Positions 7,969 to 15,528 of a stretch of DNA of 64,000 nt are shown piece by piece. The stretch is from G963668345 sp965206025 (GTDB lineage Bacteria > Acidobacteriota > Terriglobia > Bryobacterales > UBA6623), in the NCBI GenBank assembly GCA_965206025.1, contig CBDBIU010000004.1, positions 372,001 through 436,000 of the forward strand, in the 5' to 3' direction. The notes under the pieces were generated by a model. The model saw only the letters and a program-made list of their open reading frames with translations, was not told where the DNA came from and did no database searches. Within the stretch, counting starts at the first letter, position 1. Each line of letters opens with the position of its first letter. The translations under genes and the position numbers were made by a program.

Positions 7969-8370
7969 ATGGCAAGGACGGTCAGTAAGGGGCTGACGAA
8001 AGCCCAGCGCAATCGCTTTAGGAAACTCATGGAAGCCAAGGCGAGCGAGATTCGCACCAGCCTGCAGTCCTCATCGGCTGCCAAGGCGCTGGCTCGGGGC
8101 GACGAGCCGCTCGACCTCGAAGACCTCCCCACGCAAAGCCACGAAGAGTGGATCTTCCTCAACCGAAACAACATCGATGCTATGTTGCTGCGGGAGATTG
8201 GCGAAGCATTGGGCCGTGTCGAGGACGAAAGTTACGGTATCTGCATGGGCTGCGACGATCCGATCTCGCTGAAACGGTTGGACGCAGTCGCTTGGGCCCG
8301 CTATTGCGTTCCTTGCCAAGAAGAGATCTCGGAACACTCCGAGGAAGAGCCGCGCAAGCCTTTCCGATAG
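7969..8370 (+). CDS. DksA/TraR-family zinc-finger transcription regulator
   Basis: 133 aa; the ATG is preceded by GAAGGTGA. The N-terminal half is a charged coiled coil (KAQRNRFRKLMEAKASEIRT), and DLEDLPTQSHEEWIFLNRNN occupies the middle. The C-terminal zinc finger has CMGC at about 93-96 and CVPC at about 114-117 in the typical DksA spacing (YGICMGCDDPISLKRLDAV). Such proteins enter the secondary channel of RNA polymerase and modulate initiation, often with ppGpp. Whether this is the main DksA or a paralogue cannot be told. The upstream palindrome suggests regulated expression. Confidence 0.85.
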   Translation: MARTVSKGLTKAQRNRFRKLMEAKASEIRTSLQSSSAAKALARGDEPLDLEDLPTQSHEEWIFLNRNNIDAMLLREIGEALGRVEDESYGICMGCDDPISLKRLDAVAWARYCVPCQEEISEHSEEEPRKPFR

Positions 8371-8666
8371 GCGCGGACTAGCGGCGATCGATCCCAGGGC
8401 TTCGCCCCTGATATTCCAGAGCGTCGAAGACCGAGGTGAATCGCGTCACCCGGCTGAGCCGCGAACGCAAGCGAGCGGTCCACCGACAATGCCCCTTGGC
8501 AGGGATGAATCCGCAGTCCGCCCCAACGACCCACCGAACGAGAACAAATTTTCGCTTCGGCCGGTTTGGACTGGGACGTGGCCTAGCTGTGATGTCTCAA
8601 CACGTTGTTCATTCGATCCCGACGGGGGGAGCTGGAGTTGTCGCACAACAACGACCCTGAAGAGAC

Positions 8667-9330
8667 CGAATGAACATCCATCAGAATGCCCGATTGACGC
8701 CCAAAGGTCGAGCCCTTCTGGTTCGACGCATCCTGGCCGGAGAGAAACTCCGCAGGCCGCCGCGGCGGCCTGCGGAGTCTCAGAACGAACCGCCCGCCGT
8801 TGGCTCGCCCGCTATCGGGCCGAGGGGGAAGCCGGACTGCGTGACCGCTCCTCGCGGCCCCGTCACAGCCCGCGCTGCACCCCCCAGGCCGTCGTCGACC
8901 GCGTCCTCGCCCTGCGCGCCGACAACGTTGGACGGGTCGCCGCATCGCCCAAGCCGTCACCCTATCGCCCGCCACCGTCAGCCGCCTCCTGCGTCGCGCC
9001 GGACTCAACCGTCTCCCTGATCTCGAACCCGCTCCCGCCGTTCGCCGCTACGAGCACCCCGCCCCCGGCGAGCTGCTGCCGCTCGATATCAAGAAGCTCG
9101 GCCGCTTCCGGCGCGCTGGCCACCGCGTTACCGGCGACAAGACCCGACGCTCTCGCACCGTCGGCTGGGAGTTCCTCCACGTCGCCGTCGAACGACCATT
9201 CCCGCATCGCCTTCTCCCAGATCCTGCCCGATGAGCGTATCCTTTCCGCTGTCGAGTTCCTCCTCGCCGCCGTCGCCTACTATAGCTCCCTCGGCGTACC
9301 TATCCGCCGCCTGCTCACCGACCCTACGCA
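8667..9330 (+). pseudogene. IS481-type transposase remnant, frameshifted
   Basis: Reading across frames gives a typical IS481 N-terminus: MNIHQNARLTPKGRALLVRR from 8670, then ACGVSERTARRWLARYRAEG in the next frame, GLRDRSSRPRHSPRCTP, and ATVSRLLRRAGLNRL in a third. The catalytic-core start is visible as HPAPGELLPLDIKKLGRF and HVAVERPFPHR, followed by several frame breaks and VPIRRLLTD. The rest of the DDE core is missing where the sequence switches to an IS3-like C-terminus near 9330. The gene is non-functional. The 296 bases before it (8371-8666) show no gene. Confidence 0.75.
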
Positions 9331-9600
9331 TCGATCGGTGCATTCATCGAACGCGTGTACAACGAAAAACGGCTCCACTCGGCACTGGGCTATCTGCCTC
9401 CAGCTGAGTTCGAGCAGCAGGCGGGGGGAAAACAATGAAGTCGCTTCGCGACAGCCTGCTTAGTTGGGGGCGGCGCCCCCAAATGGCCCTATCCTCCGCT
9501 CAGCTACTTCCAGAGTGGATCACATCAACCCCGCCGTGCAATACTTTTGCAGCCAACGGCGACTACCCCCTTAACTGACTGTCTCACGATTGGGGTTCAC
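9327..9600 (+). mobile_element. IS3-type transposase C-terminal scrap and element end
   Basis: The frame reads IGAFIERVYNEKRLHSALGY then LPPAEFEQQ with a stop soon after, a signature of the IS3-family OrfB C-terminus. About 100 bases further, ACTGACTGTCTCACGATTGG and GGGTTCACTG look like an IS3 terminal inverted repeat near 9577-9602. It directly abuts the IS481 remnant without the intervening catalytic core, so two decayed elements were joined by deletion or insertion. The exact boundary is uncertain. Confidence 0.55.
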
Positions 9601-9616
9601 TGCAGCTCACCCCTCG

Positions 9617-10528
9617 TTACGGGAGCGTTTCCAGGACGCAGCGGAAGCCGATGTTGTCGCCTCGACTGTCGGGTTTGGCCATGACCCGCGTCGAAATCCG
9701 CAGGTAACGGGGGCCGAAGCCCCAAGATCCTCCGCGGACGACACGCTCCTTGCCGCTCGCCGGGCCGGTGGGGTCGGCTTTCGGCGACTTGACGTAGTAG
9801 TTTCCACCCACCCAATCGGCGCACCACTCCCAGACGTTGCCGATGACGTCATGAAGGCCGAGGCCTGTCGGCGGGAAACTAGCCACCGGGGCCGTATACC
9901 GCCACTGATCACTGCCGGCGGCGCCCCCATAGTTGGCGTATTCGTGACCGAGAGCATCTCCCCAGGGATACACCAGCCCGTCTTCGCCCCCCCGGGCGGC
10001 ATACTCCCACTCGGCCTCGGTCGGAAGCCGGCCGGCGGAGTGGGAGCAAAACGCCCGCGCTTCTTCCCAGGTCACATTGACGATCGGCCGTTCCTCTTTT
10101 TTGCCCGGCCCGGATTCAAAACGGTCGGCAATCGACTTGGCGCCCAGCGAAAGAGAATTGAACGCCGCCACGCGCGGCTCGGGAGGCATTTTTCTTTTCG
10201 TCCTTCGGGCGAAGCGCTTGTAAGCGCGCACGGTGACCTCCGTGCGGCCCATCCAAAACCCCCTCGTGATCGCGACCCGGTGCCGCGGCTCCTCGATCAC
10301 ATCGCAGTCGCCGTCCTCGGGGACGCACCCCATCGAGAAAGTTCCCGGCGGAATCCAGACGTATGCCAGCTTGCTTTTCGGATGGATTTTGACCTGCCCC
10401 GGTTCGACGTTTTGTTGGCCGGAATCACCCGCGCCGGCTAGCCTCGTGAGGCCGAGTAGAACAAGACTTGTCACCAAAATCGGCTGTCGTCGATGTGGCA
10501 TCATCGCAGGCCAAGGCCGCTTTTGCAT
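9617..10528 (-). CDS. Secreted FGE-sulfatase (SUMF1/EgtB-like) domain protein
   Basis: 303 aa with a signal peptide (basic start, then ILVTSLVLLGLTRLAGAG). The formylglycine-generating-enzyme fold is clear from VWIPPGTFSMGC, GFWMGRTEVTVRAYKRF, the block PIVNVTWEEARAFCSHSAG, then RLPTEAEWEYAARGG, GNVWEWCADWVGG, RVVRGGSWGFGPRYLR and GFRC. Canonical FGE converts a sulfatase cysteine to formylglycine and needs two active-site cysteines. I do not see that pair clearly, so this is more likely one of the many SUMF1-domain proteins of unknown or binding function. The export signal argues for a periplasmic role. No sulfatase is adjacent. Confidence 0.85.
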   Translation of the reverse strand: MQKRPWPAMMPHRRQPILVTSLVLLGLTRLAGAGDSGQQNVEPGQVKIHPKSKLAYVWIPPGTFSMGCVPEDGDCDVIEEPRHRVAITRGFWMGRTEVTVRAYKRFARRTKRKMPPEPRVAAFNSLSLGAKSIADRFESGPGKKEERPIVNVTWEEARAFCSHSAGRLPTEAEWEYAARGGEDGLVYPWGDALGHEYANYGGAAGSDQWRYTAPVASFPPTGLGLHDVIGNVWEWCADWVGGNYYVKSPKADPTGPASGKERVVRGGSWGFGPRYLRISTRVMAKPDSRGDNIGFRCVLETLP

Positions 10529-10566
10529 CTCGGATTATACACGGGAAGCGCCGCACGGTTAAACGA

Positions 10567-10592
10567 CTAGCCCGCTTTTCTCACCAGCTGAG
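10567..10592. repeat. Solo left end of the CCCGC/GCGGG palindromic element
   Basis: CTAGCCCGCTTTTCTCACCA at 10567-10586 matches the terminal repeat plus CTAG flank of the full-length copies, but no partner end follows within 200 bases. I interpret it as a truncated copy. Confidence 0.5.
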
Positions 10593-10633
10593 GGAGGGTA
10601 GTGTGGCAAGACCAAAGCGTGGAGGTTGTCCAA

Positions 10634-11143
10634 ATGTCCTTAGACGACGTTCGCCGAAAGGCTCACAAGTTCGAGAAGAGGATTTCCCGGAGGAATCGGC
10701 GTGAGTACATCGCTGCTGCTATTGTGATTGCGGTGTGTACCGGGCGAATCGTCTTCTCCAACAATCTGATCGCAAACATCGGCGGGGGCCTTCTTATCGC
10801 AGGCATTCTCTACATCGTGCATCAGATACGCAGGAAGGGTGCGGCTGAAACTATGCCCGCGGAAGCGGCCTTCGCGAACTGTATCGCCTTCTACCGATCG
10901 GAACTTGAACGCCAGCGAGATCTGACCGGGCGTGTATGGTCGTGGTACATCGGACCGGTGATTCCCGGCATCGTAGTTGTCTATTGGGGACTCGCGGCGG
11001 CAGGCGACTACACCCTGGTGTCCCTGGGAATGAGGGGAACGGTTGTCATTCTGGCTTTTGTTTTCGCAGGGATACTGAATGGACGCGCGGCCCGCAAGTT
11101 GCAGGGCCAGATCGACGCATTGGACGCTTTCGAGAAGGAGTGA
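10634..11143 (+). CDS. Small four-segment membrane protein of unknown function
   Basis: 169 aa from the ATG at 10634, which has GGAGG at a suitable distance; the in-frame start at 10601 lacks one. The N-terminus is strongly basic and helical (DVRRKAHKFEKRISRRNRRE). Hydrophobic segments follow at about 26-44, 47-66, 98-120 and 127-146. The C-terminus is a short amphipathic helix (KLQGQIDALDAFEKE). I recognise no family. It stands alone ahead of the YbaK-type gene on the same strand with an 80-base gap. Confidence 0.6.
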   Translation: MSLDDVRRKAHKFEKRISRRNRREYIAAAIVIAVCTGRIVFSNNLIANIGGGLLIAGILYIVHQIRRKGAAETMPAEAAFANCIAFYRSELERQRDLTGRVWSWYIGPVIPGIVVVYWGLAAAGDYTLVSLGMRGTVVILAFVFAGILNGRAARKLQGQIDALDAFEKE

Positions 11144-11224
11144 CGATGATCGAAGGGCCGGAAGATCCTGCCCCGGTTTGACCTGCCTGCTAAATGTGGG
11201 TGATCCTTTCGATGGGGACCGCTC

Positions 11225-11764
11225 GTGGGCTCATCGCCTGTACTCCAAAGAATCCGTGAATTCCTTGACGCCTACGGCGTGGCGTATCGGGAACTTCATC
11301 ATGAGCCGACCTTTACCTCCGAGGACTCGGCCCGTGTCCGGGGAGAAGACATCCGCATCGGAGGCAAGGCTCTTCTAATCAAGGTCGGAGACGACTTTCG
11401 ACTGTTTGTGCTGAGTGCGGCGCTTCGCGTCGACTCGCAAGCCGTGCGATCCCGCTTCGGGGTCGGAAAGACCCGCTTTGCCACGGCCGCCGAGCTTAAA
11501 GAGCTCACCGGGTTGGCACCGGGTTCGGTACCTCCGTTTGGCAGGCCGCTGTTGCCCTTCGACCTATATGTAGACTCCTCGATTGTGGAGAACGACCGGA
11601 TCGCCTTCAACGCCGGGGCGCTGACGGATTCGATCTTCATGACGGTTGCCGATTACCTCCGAGTCGCCAAGCCCAGCGTCTTCCGGTTTGGCCTAGATCA
11701 GGCGAGCCATTCCCCCACCCCTCGCCCGTGCACGTCGGTGAGGCGAAAGTCGCGGCCGGAATAG
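11225..11764 (+). CDS. YbaK/ProX-type aminoacyl-tRNA deacylase, C-terminus altered
   Basis: 179 aa from a GTG start. The fold is recognisable from FLDAYGVAYRELHHEPTFTS, GEDIRIGGKALLIKVGDDFR, LFVLSAALRVDSQAVR, TAAELKELTGLAPGSVPPFG and IAFNAGALTDSIFMTVADYL. The family hydrolyses mischarged Ala- or Cys-tRNA(Pro) or related species in trans. Relatives normally end soon after the equivalent of VAKPSVFRF. Here about 25 unrelated residues follow and read into a decayed DUF1501 gene lying on the other strand, so the original stop has probably been lost. The core should still be functional. Confidence 0.8.
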   Translation: MGSSPVLQRIREFLDAYGVAYRELHHEPTFTSEDSARVRGEDIRIGGKALLIKVGDDFRLFVLSAALRVDSQAVRSRFGVGKTRFATAAELKELTGLAPGSVPPFGRPLLPFDLYVDSSIVENDRIAFNAGALTDSIFMTVADYLRVAKPSVFRFGLDQASHSPTPRPCTSVRRKSRPE

Positions 11765-11960
11765 CGGTAGCTGAACTTCTCGTGGTCAGTCCGAGCAAGT
11801 GCAGGATGGTGGCGTGAAGGTCGTGGACGTGAGCCGGCTTGTCGACGGCACCAAAGACGAACTCGTCCGTCGATCCGTGGACGAAGCCGCCCTTGACGCC
11901 GCCGCCGGCGAGCCACATCGAGAAGCCATAGGAGTTGTGGTCGCGAACGCCTTCGCAACT
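11698..11960 (-). pseudogene. DUF1501 C-terminal remnant
   Basis: The reverse strand reads RDHNSYGFSMWLAGGGVKGG then FVHGSTDEFVFGAVDKPAHV and DLHATILHLLGL. It then shifts one base into DHEKFSYRYSGRDFRLTDV and ends at TGA 11698-11700. This is the last 75 or so residues of a DUF1501 protein (compare the intact gene at 32729-34192), frameshifted and lacking everything upstream. It overlaps the extended end of the YbaK-type gene. Confidence 0.75.
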
Positions 11961-12003
11961 CCCCCGGAAAAAAACTTCTTAGGGGATGGACTGTGGTGGC
12001 GGA

Positions 12004-13626
12004 TCAGAACCGTCTTTCACCTTCTCCCCGAACAGCCCACGGGGCAGTGACCGTGTTTGGTTCCGCCTCGTCCGGCTCGGGTTCGGACGCCCTCACGAGG
12101 CTTCTCCCTTCCATGGTTTCGGGAACCGGTACGCCCATCAGATCGAGGATGCTGGGGGCCAAGTCTCTGCCGCTGGCCTCCCCGGCCTCGATCGACCTGC
12201 CGGCGGGGTCGCGGATGATCAGCAGGCCTTCGGCGCCATGGCCTCCGGTTCGCAGATCGTGGTGACGGCCGGCGACAGTCCCGTAGCCCGGTGAATAGAG
12301 CGCTTCGATGGGAGCTTCGTCGCTCCACATGGCCGTGAGATCGGGCAATATTTCCAGGTGGCGTCCGCGGTAGAGGTCGCTTGTTCGGGAGACCTTGCGC
12401 ACGGCCGGCCTGTTGGTGGCGGGGTTGACGAGTTCGCGCAGGCGTGCCGAGATGAATTCACAAAGCTTTTCGCAGGCGTCCCCTTCCGCTACTAAGCCTT
12501 GGGGATCTCGGCCTTTGATGTTGATTCGGATAGCCGGTGTTAGGTCGTTGTTGGGAACATGAAAAGCTCGGGCGTCGGCATCGAGCTTGTTGGCGCCCAT
12601 GAAGCGGCACACCAACGCATCTTCGATCTTTTTCGGCAAGATTTTCTTCACGGCATACTGCCACGGCATGGGGATGGTTTGCTTGAGCTTCCGCAGAAGG
12701 CTCCGCCCCATTTTGATCTGCCGTTCTCCGCTGGGGTTGGGTTCTACGTTCGAGGGGCCTTTCATTCCCCACAATTCGAGCAGTTTCGGTAGCAGCTCAC
12801 GGCCGTGATACTGAGGCTGCATACCGTGTCCCGAAAAGATGACCGCTACGCATTCGGGACCGGCAGCTTCGACAATTGAACCTACAGCGTCGTCCACGGC
12901 CTGGTAGACGTCCCGCATGGCCGTTTGCAAACCGAAGGGATCGCGCGGGTCATATCGCGGATGGTTGGGGTCCTGCAGGTGCCAGAACTGGTGCCCGGAA
13001 CAATGGGTTTCGGAAAACACACAAAAAAACAGGTCCCAGGCGTCGGAGGCAAGCAGGTCTTCGATCAGTTGCTTGCGAAGTCTTACCCCGGCTAGGAGTT
13101 GGCGCCGGAGCTGCTGATATTCCTCGAGTTTGAGACCGTGTGAGTCGCAACTGTGCAGCGGATAAGGGCCGTGGCGATCTAGGACGCGCCGTAGCAGCTC
13201 GGGCGGATGGGAGGTCCTCTCGGCATGCGTGGCATGGGCTCCCCAATTGACGAGCTGAATCCCGTCGATCGGAGGCCCAAGGCCGGTCTTGGGGACGTCA
13301 ACGACCGCGCAGCGCTTGCCGTGGTTCGAAGCCGTAATCCAGAACTCCGCACCCACTGCCCGGTCTTCGACCAACTCCAGATTCTTGCTCCCCGGCCGCG
13401 GCTGGATGTAGTAGTACTTGCCTAGCTGAGCCGAATTACTACTGGTATAAATGGCCGGCCATACTTCGTCCGGGAACTGCTCGGCGGGTGATTTCAGATG
13501 GGTCGTGTTCCCGGCCGCCATCAGCCGCTCCAGGTTCGGCAGATGGCCCTCTTCACACCATCGCCGTATGAGCGTTGGCTCGGCGGCGTCGAGGCCAATC
13601 ACTAAGACTTTCGGGTGGGAGGACAT
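12004..13626 (-). CDS. Alkaline-phosphatase-superfamily hydrolase (type I phosphodiesterase/nucleotide pyrophosphatase-like)
   Basis: 540 aa from an ATG. The N-terminal metal-site segment VLVIGLDAAEPTLIRRWCEE is followed by LPNLERLMAAG, which sits before the nucleophile region EVWPAIYTSSNSA. FSETHCSGHQFWHL, VAVIFSGHGMQPQYHG and RTGGHGAEGLLIIRDP carry the Asp/His ligands typical of the superfamily. There is no signal peptide, so it should be cytoplasmic. Such proteins hydrolyse phosphodiesters or transfer phospho-groups onto glycans; the substrate cannot be read here. It stands alone between a DUF1501 relic and a receiver fragment. Confidence 0.82.
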   Translation of the reverse strand: MSSHPKVLVIGLDAAEPTLIRRWCEEGHLPNLERLMAAGNTTHLKSPAEQFPDEVWPAIYTSSNSAQLGKYYYIQPRPGSKNLELVEDRAVGAEFWITASNHGKRCAVVDVPKTGLGPPIDGIQLVNWGAHATHAERTSHPPELLRRVLDRHGPYPLHSCDSHGLKLEEYQQLRRQLLAGVRLRKQLIEDLLASDAWDLFFCVFSETHCSGHQFWHLQDPNHPRYDPRDPFGLQTAMRDVYQAVDDAVGSIVEAAGPECVAVIFSGHGMQPQYHGRELLPKLLELWGMKGPSNVEPNPSGERQIKMGRSLLRKLKQTIPMPWQYAVKKILPKKIEDALVCRFMGANKLDADARAFHVPNNDLTPAIRINIKGRDPQGLVAEGDACEKLCEFISARLRELVNPATNRPAVRKVSRTSDLYRGRHLEILPDLTAMWSDEAPIEALYSPGYGTVAGRHHDLRTGGHGAEGLLIIRDPAGRSIEAGEASGRDLAPSILDLMGVPVPETMEGRSLVRASEPEPDEAEPNTVTAPWAVRGEGERRF

Positions 13627-13687
13627 ACTCGGCGGAACGAGAGAAACCTCTCAATGGTAGCGTAAAAACGGCGGGTCGATGAACCAA

Positions 13688-14157
13688 GAGTTGTCCAATG
13701 CAAGATGATCCTAAACGGGGGGAGTGTTCGGCGCACCGCGGTCTATCGACAACACCACGTCCATCACACCCGCACGCGCTCCCGCGCGGTGGCCATCGGG
13801 GAACGGCCGGCCCGAGGTGAAGAGCCGGGCTGACGAAATCGTTCTCGTGGTGCTGGATCTGATGATGCCGGATCTCGACGGGGAAGAGACGTTTGAGCAG
13901 CTCCGCGCCCTACGCTCCGACGTGAGGGTGATCGTTTCCAGCGGCTACGACGAGCAGGAAGTCAGGAGACGCTTCGCGGGCCGGGGGGCCGCTGCGTTCC
14001 TGCAGAAGCCTTACCCCATCCGCCTGCTTGTCAAGACAGTCCGCCGGGTGCTGGAGGCTCCGCCGAAGGCGGCGGGCGCGTCCGCTAAATAATGTGAACC
14101 ACTGTTCCCCTCTGGTGCTTCCGCCATCAATGGTTGTCGGCGCGATTGTAACTCGCC
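13688..14157 (+). mobile_element. Element remnant carrying a receiver fragment
   Basis: The left border 13688-13728 (GAGTTGTCCAATGCAAGATG...) matches 46671-46711 with one or two differences. The right border 14114-14157 (GGTGCTTCCGCCATCAATGG ... GTAACTCGC) matches 46953-46997. At 46.7 kb the same borders enclose a transposase N-terminus; here they enclose a histidine-kinase receiver fragment. I interpret this as a deletion derivative or scar of one IS type. The 637-base stretch 13627-14263 holds no intact gene. Confidence 0.5.
13838..14092 (+). pseudogene. Receiver (REC) domain fragment from a hybrid histidine kinase
   Basis: The frame reads VLVVLDLMMPDLDGEETFEQ (phospho-acceptor Asp in LDLMMP), RSDVRVIVSSGYDEQEVRRR and GAAAFLQKPYPIRLLVKTVR (conserved Lys in QKP). 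The acidic N-terminal strand, and any kinase or output domain, are absent, and what precedes it is unrelated. This wording is typical of the C-terminal receiver of PAS-type hybrid kinases. It is too short to work as a response regulator and lies inside mobile-element borders. Confidence 0.7.
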
Positions 14158-14185
14158 CCGCCACGTGGCGAGAAAAGCGGGCTAG
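14155..14185. repeat. Solo right end of the palindromic element with CTAG
   Basis: CCACGTGGCGAGAAAAGCGG followed by GCTAG at 14181-14185 matches the right end and flank of the full-length copies. No left end is visible upstream; only part of a copy remains. Confidence 0.5.
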
Positions 14186-14263
14186 ACGAACAGTTCCGCG
14201 CAAGTGCATCGTCAGGTAATCGAGCTTTTGCAGGGTGTCAGGCATATATCGGTAGCGACTTGC

Positions 14264-15340
14264 TCAGTCGTCGAGGCCAAACTGCTGGACGAGCCGCTCC
14301 AATGTGAATTGACTCCGCAGACGGCATGCCGTGTGCTGCTTTGCGAAGAGTCCCTTCTCCCAGTACGCCTGTTCCTTCGGCAGCGTCTTGATCCACTCGA
14401 CGGGAACGAAGTATTCGTACTTCTCGGGATCTTGGGCATGTTCGGCCAAGGCCGGAGCCCTCAGGGGAGCTTCAAGGACCGCCACCTCCTTACCATCGTG
14501 GCTCACCCTGAACTCAGTGACAGGGACCGACTTCGCTTTGACCGTACCAACATCCGACGTATCCGGTTCCGGGGATGTTGACGAAGACCCTCGCCCCAGG
14601 GAACAGGAGGTCCAGGGTCTGGCTGTACCACTTGCCGCCGCCTCCGGAAATGAACCCATACTTCTCGCAGTCTTCCCAGGTCCGGTGCCGGCCATCGCCC
14701 AGCGACACGTAGAAGTCTCGACCGTTCCAGGGCTCACGACCTTTCTGCTTCCTCGTTCCGCTGGCTTTAGCTTCTGCCTCTCGGGGATCGACAAGCCAAG
14801 TTCGGGTCAGATACTCCCTCTCACCATCCTTGAAGTAGCGGAAGAAAACCGCGTTTAGGGGCACCCCGTAGTTGTCGCTGAGATAGCCGATGATCCGTTC
14901 CGTGCTGGGATCCAGGTCCGAAGCAACGATGATCAGTTCGTGATTCTGGTTAAGCTTTTCGGGCGTGTTCCCATCAAAGGCTTCCGCAAAGCCCTTTTCG
15001 AGTTCTCGACCACCGTTTTTCTCGGCGTAGATTTCAGCAATATCGTCGTAGGAGAGGTTCTCCACCCAAGAAGCATAGTCAAGGACCTGAGCGACGACCT
15101 CCCGAGCCGTCTGGTCTCTCTTGAGTTCGATGACGCTCAGGTTCCCTTCGACATCGATCGCCAGCATGTCGATAAACTTTCCGTAAGCCGTCGGAATCTG
15201 ACGGCCGATCAGCATCAGTTTGGGCGAGAGGATAGAGATCTCTTTAGCGAGCGTCTCTTCGAGCTTGGCTTCACTGTCGATCGATCCGAAGGTGACTTCC
15301 TGAAGATCGTCCCCCAAACGCCAAATTCCGACTTCGATTG
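14264..15340 (-). pseudogene. NucS/DUF91-like PD-(D/E)XK nuclease gene, start lost and frameshifted
   Basis: The reading is RPIEVGIWRLGDDLQEV then EETLAKEISILSPKLMLIGR. The nuclease core follows as GKFIDMLAIDVEGNLSVIEL + KRDQTAREVVAQVLDYASWV, with the D...ExK motif of the PD-(D/E)XK fold. After GTGYVG (near 14565) the frame must shift to continue as VGTVKAKSVPVTEFRVSHDG and end in LERLVQQFGLDD. At the front, the codon where an ATG is expected reads AGG, with a stop one codon further up, leaving only a TTG at 15317. Related proteins are restriction- or repair-type nucleases with a C-terminal DNA-binding half. Two defects suggest a decayed gene; an assembly error could explain one. Confidence 0.7.
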
Positions 15341-15528
15341 GCCTGCCCTAAATACCCCCCCAAGATTCTATCCCACCGCCGACCCGAATTGGGTACCTCT
15401 AGGGCTACAGACTAACCGTTTGACTTGAGGCTGCCAGGAAGGGGCAGCGCTGGGCCCCTACAGTTTGAACACGGGCCACGTCACCATAATTTGCGAGACT
15501 CACCAAGTAACCGCTATCAGAAGCTGTG

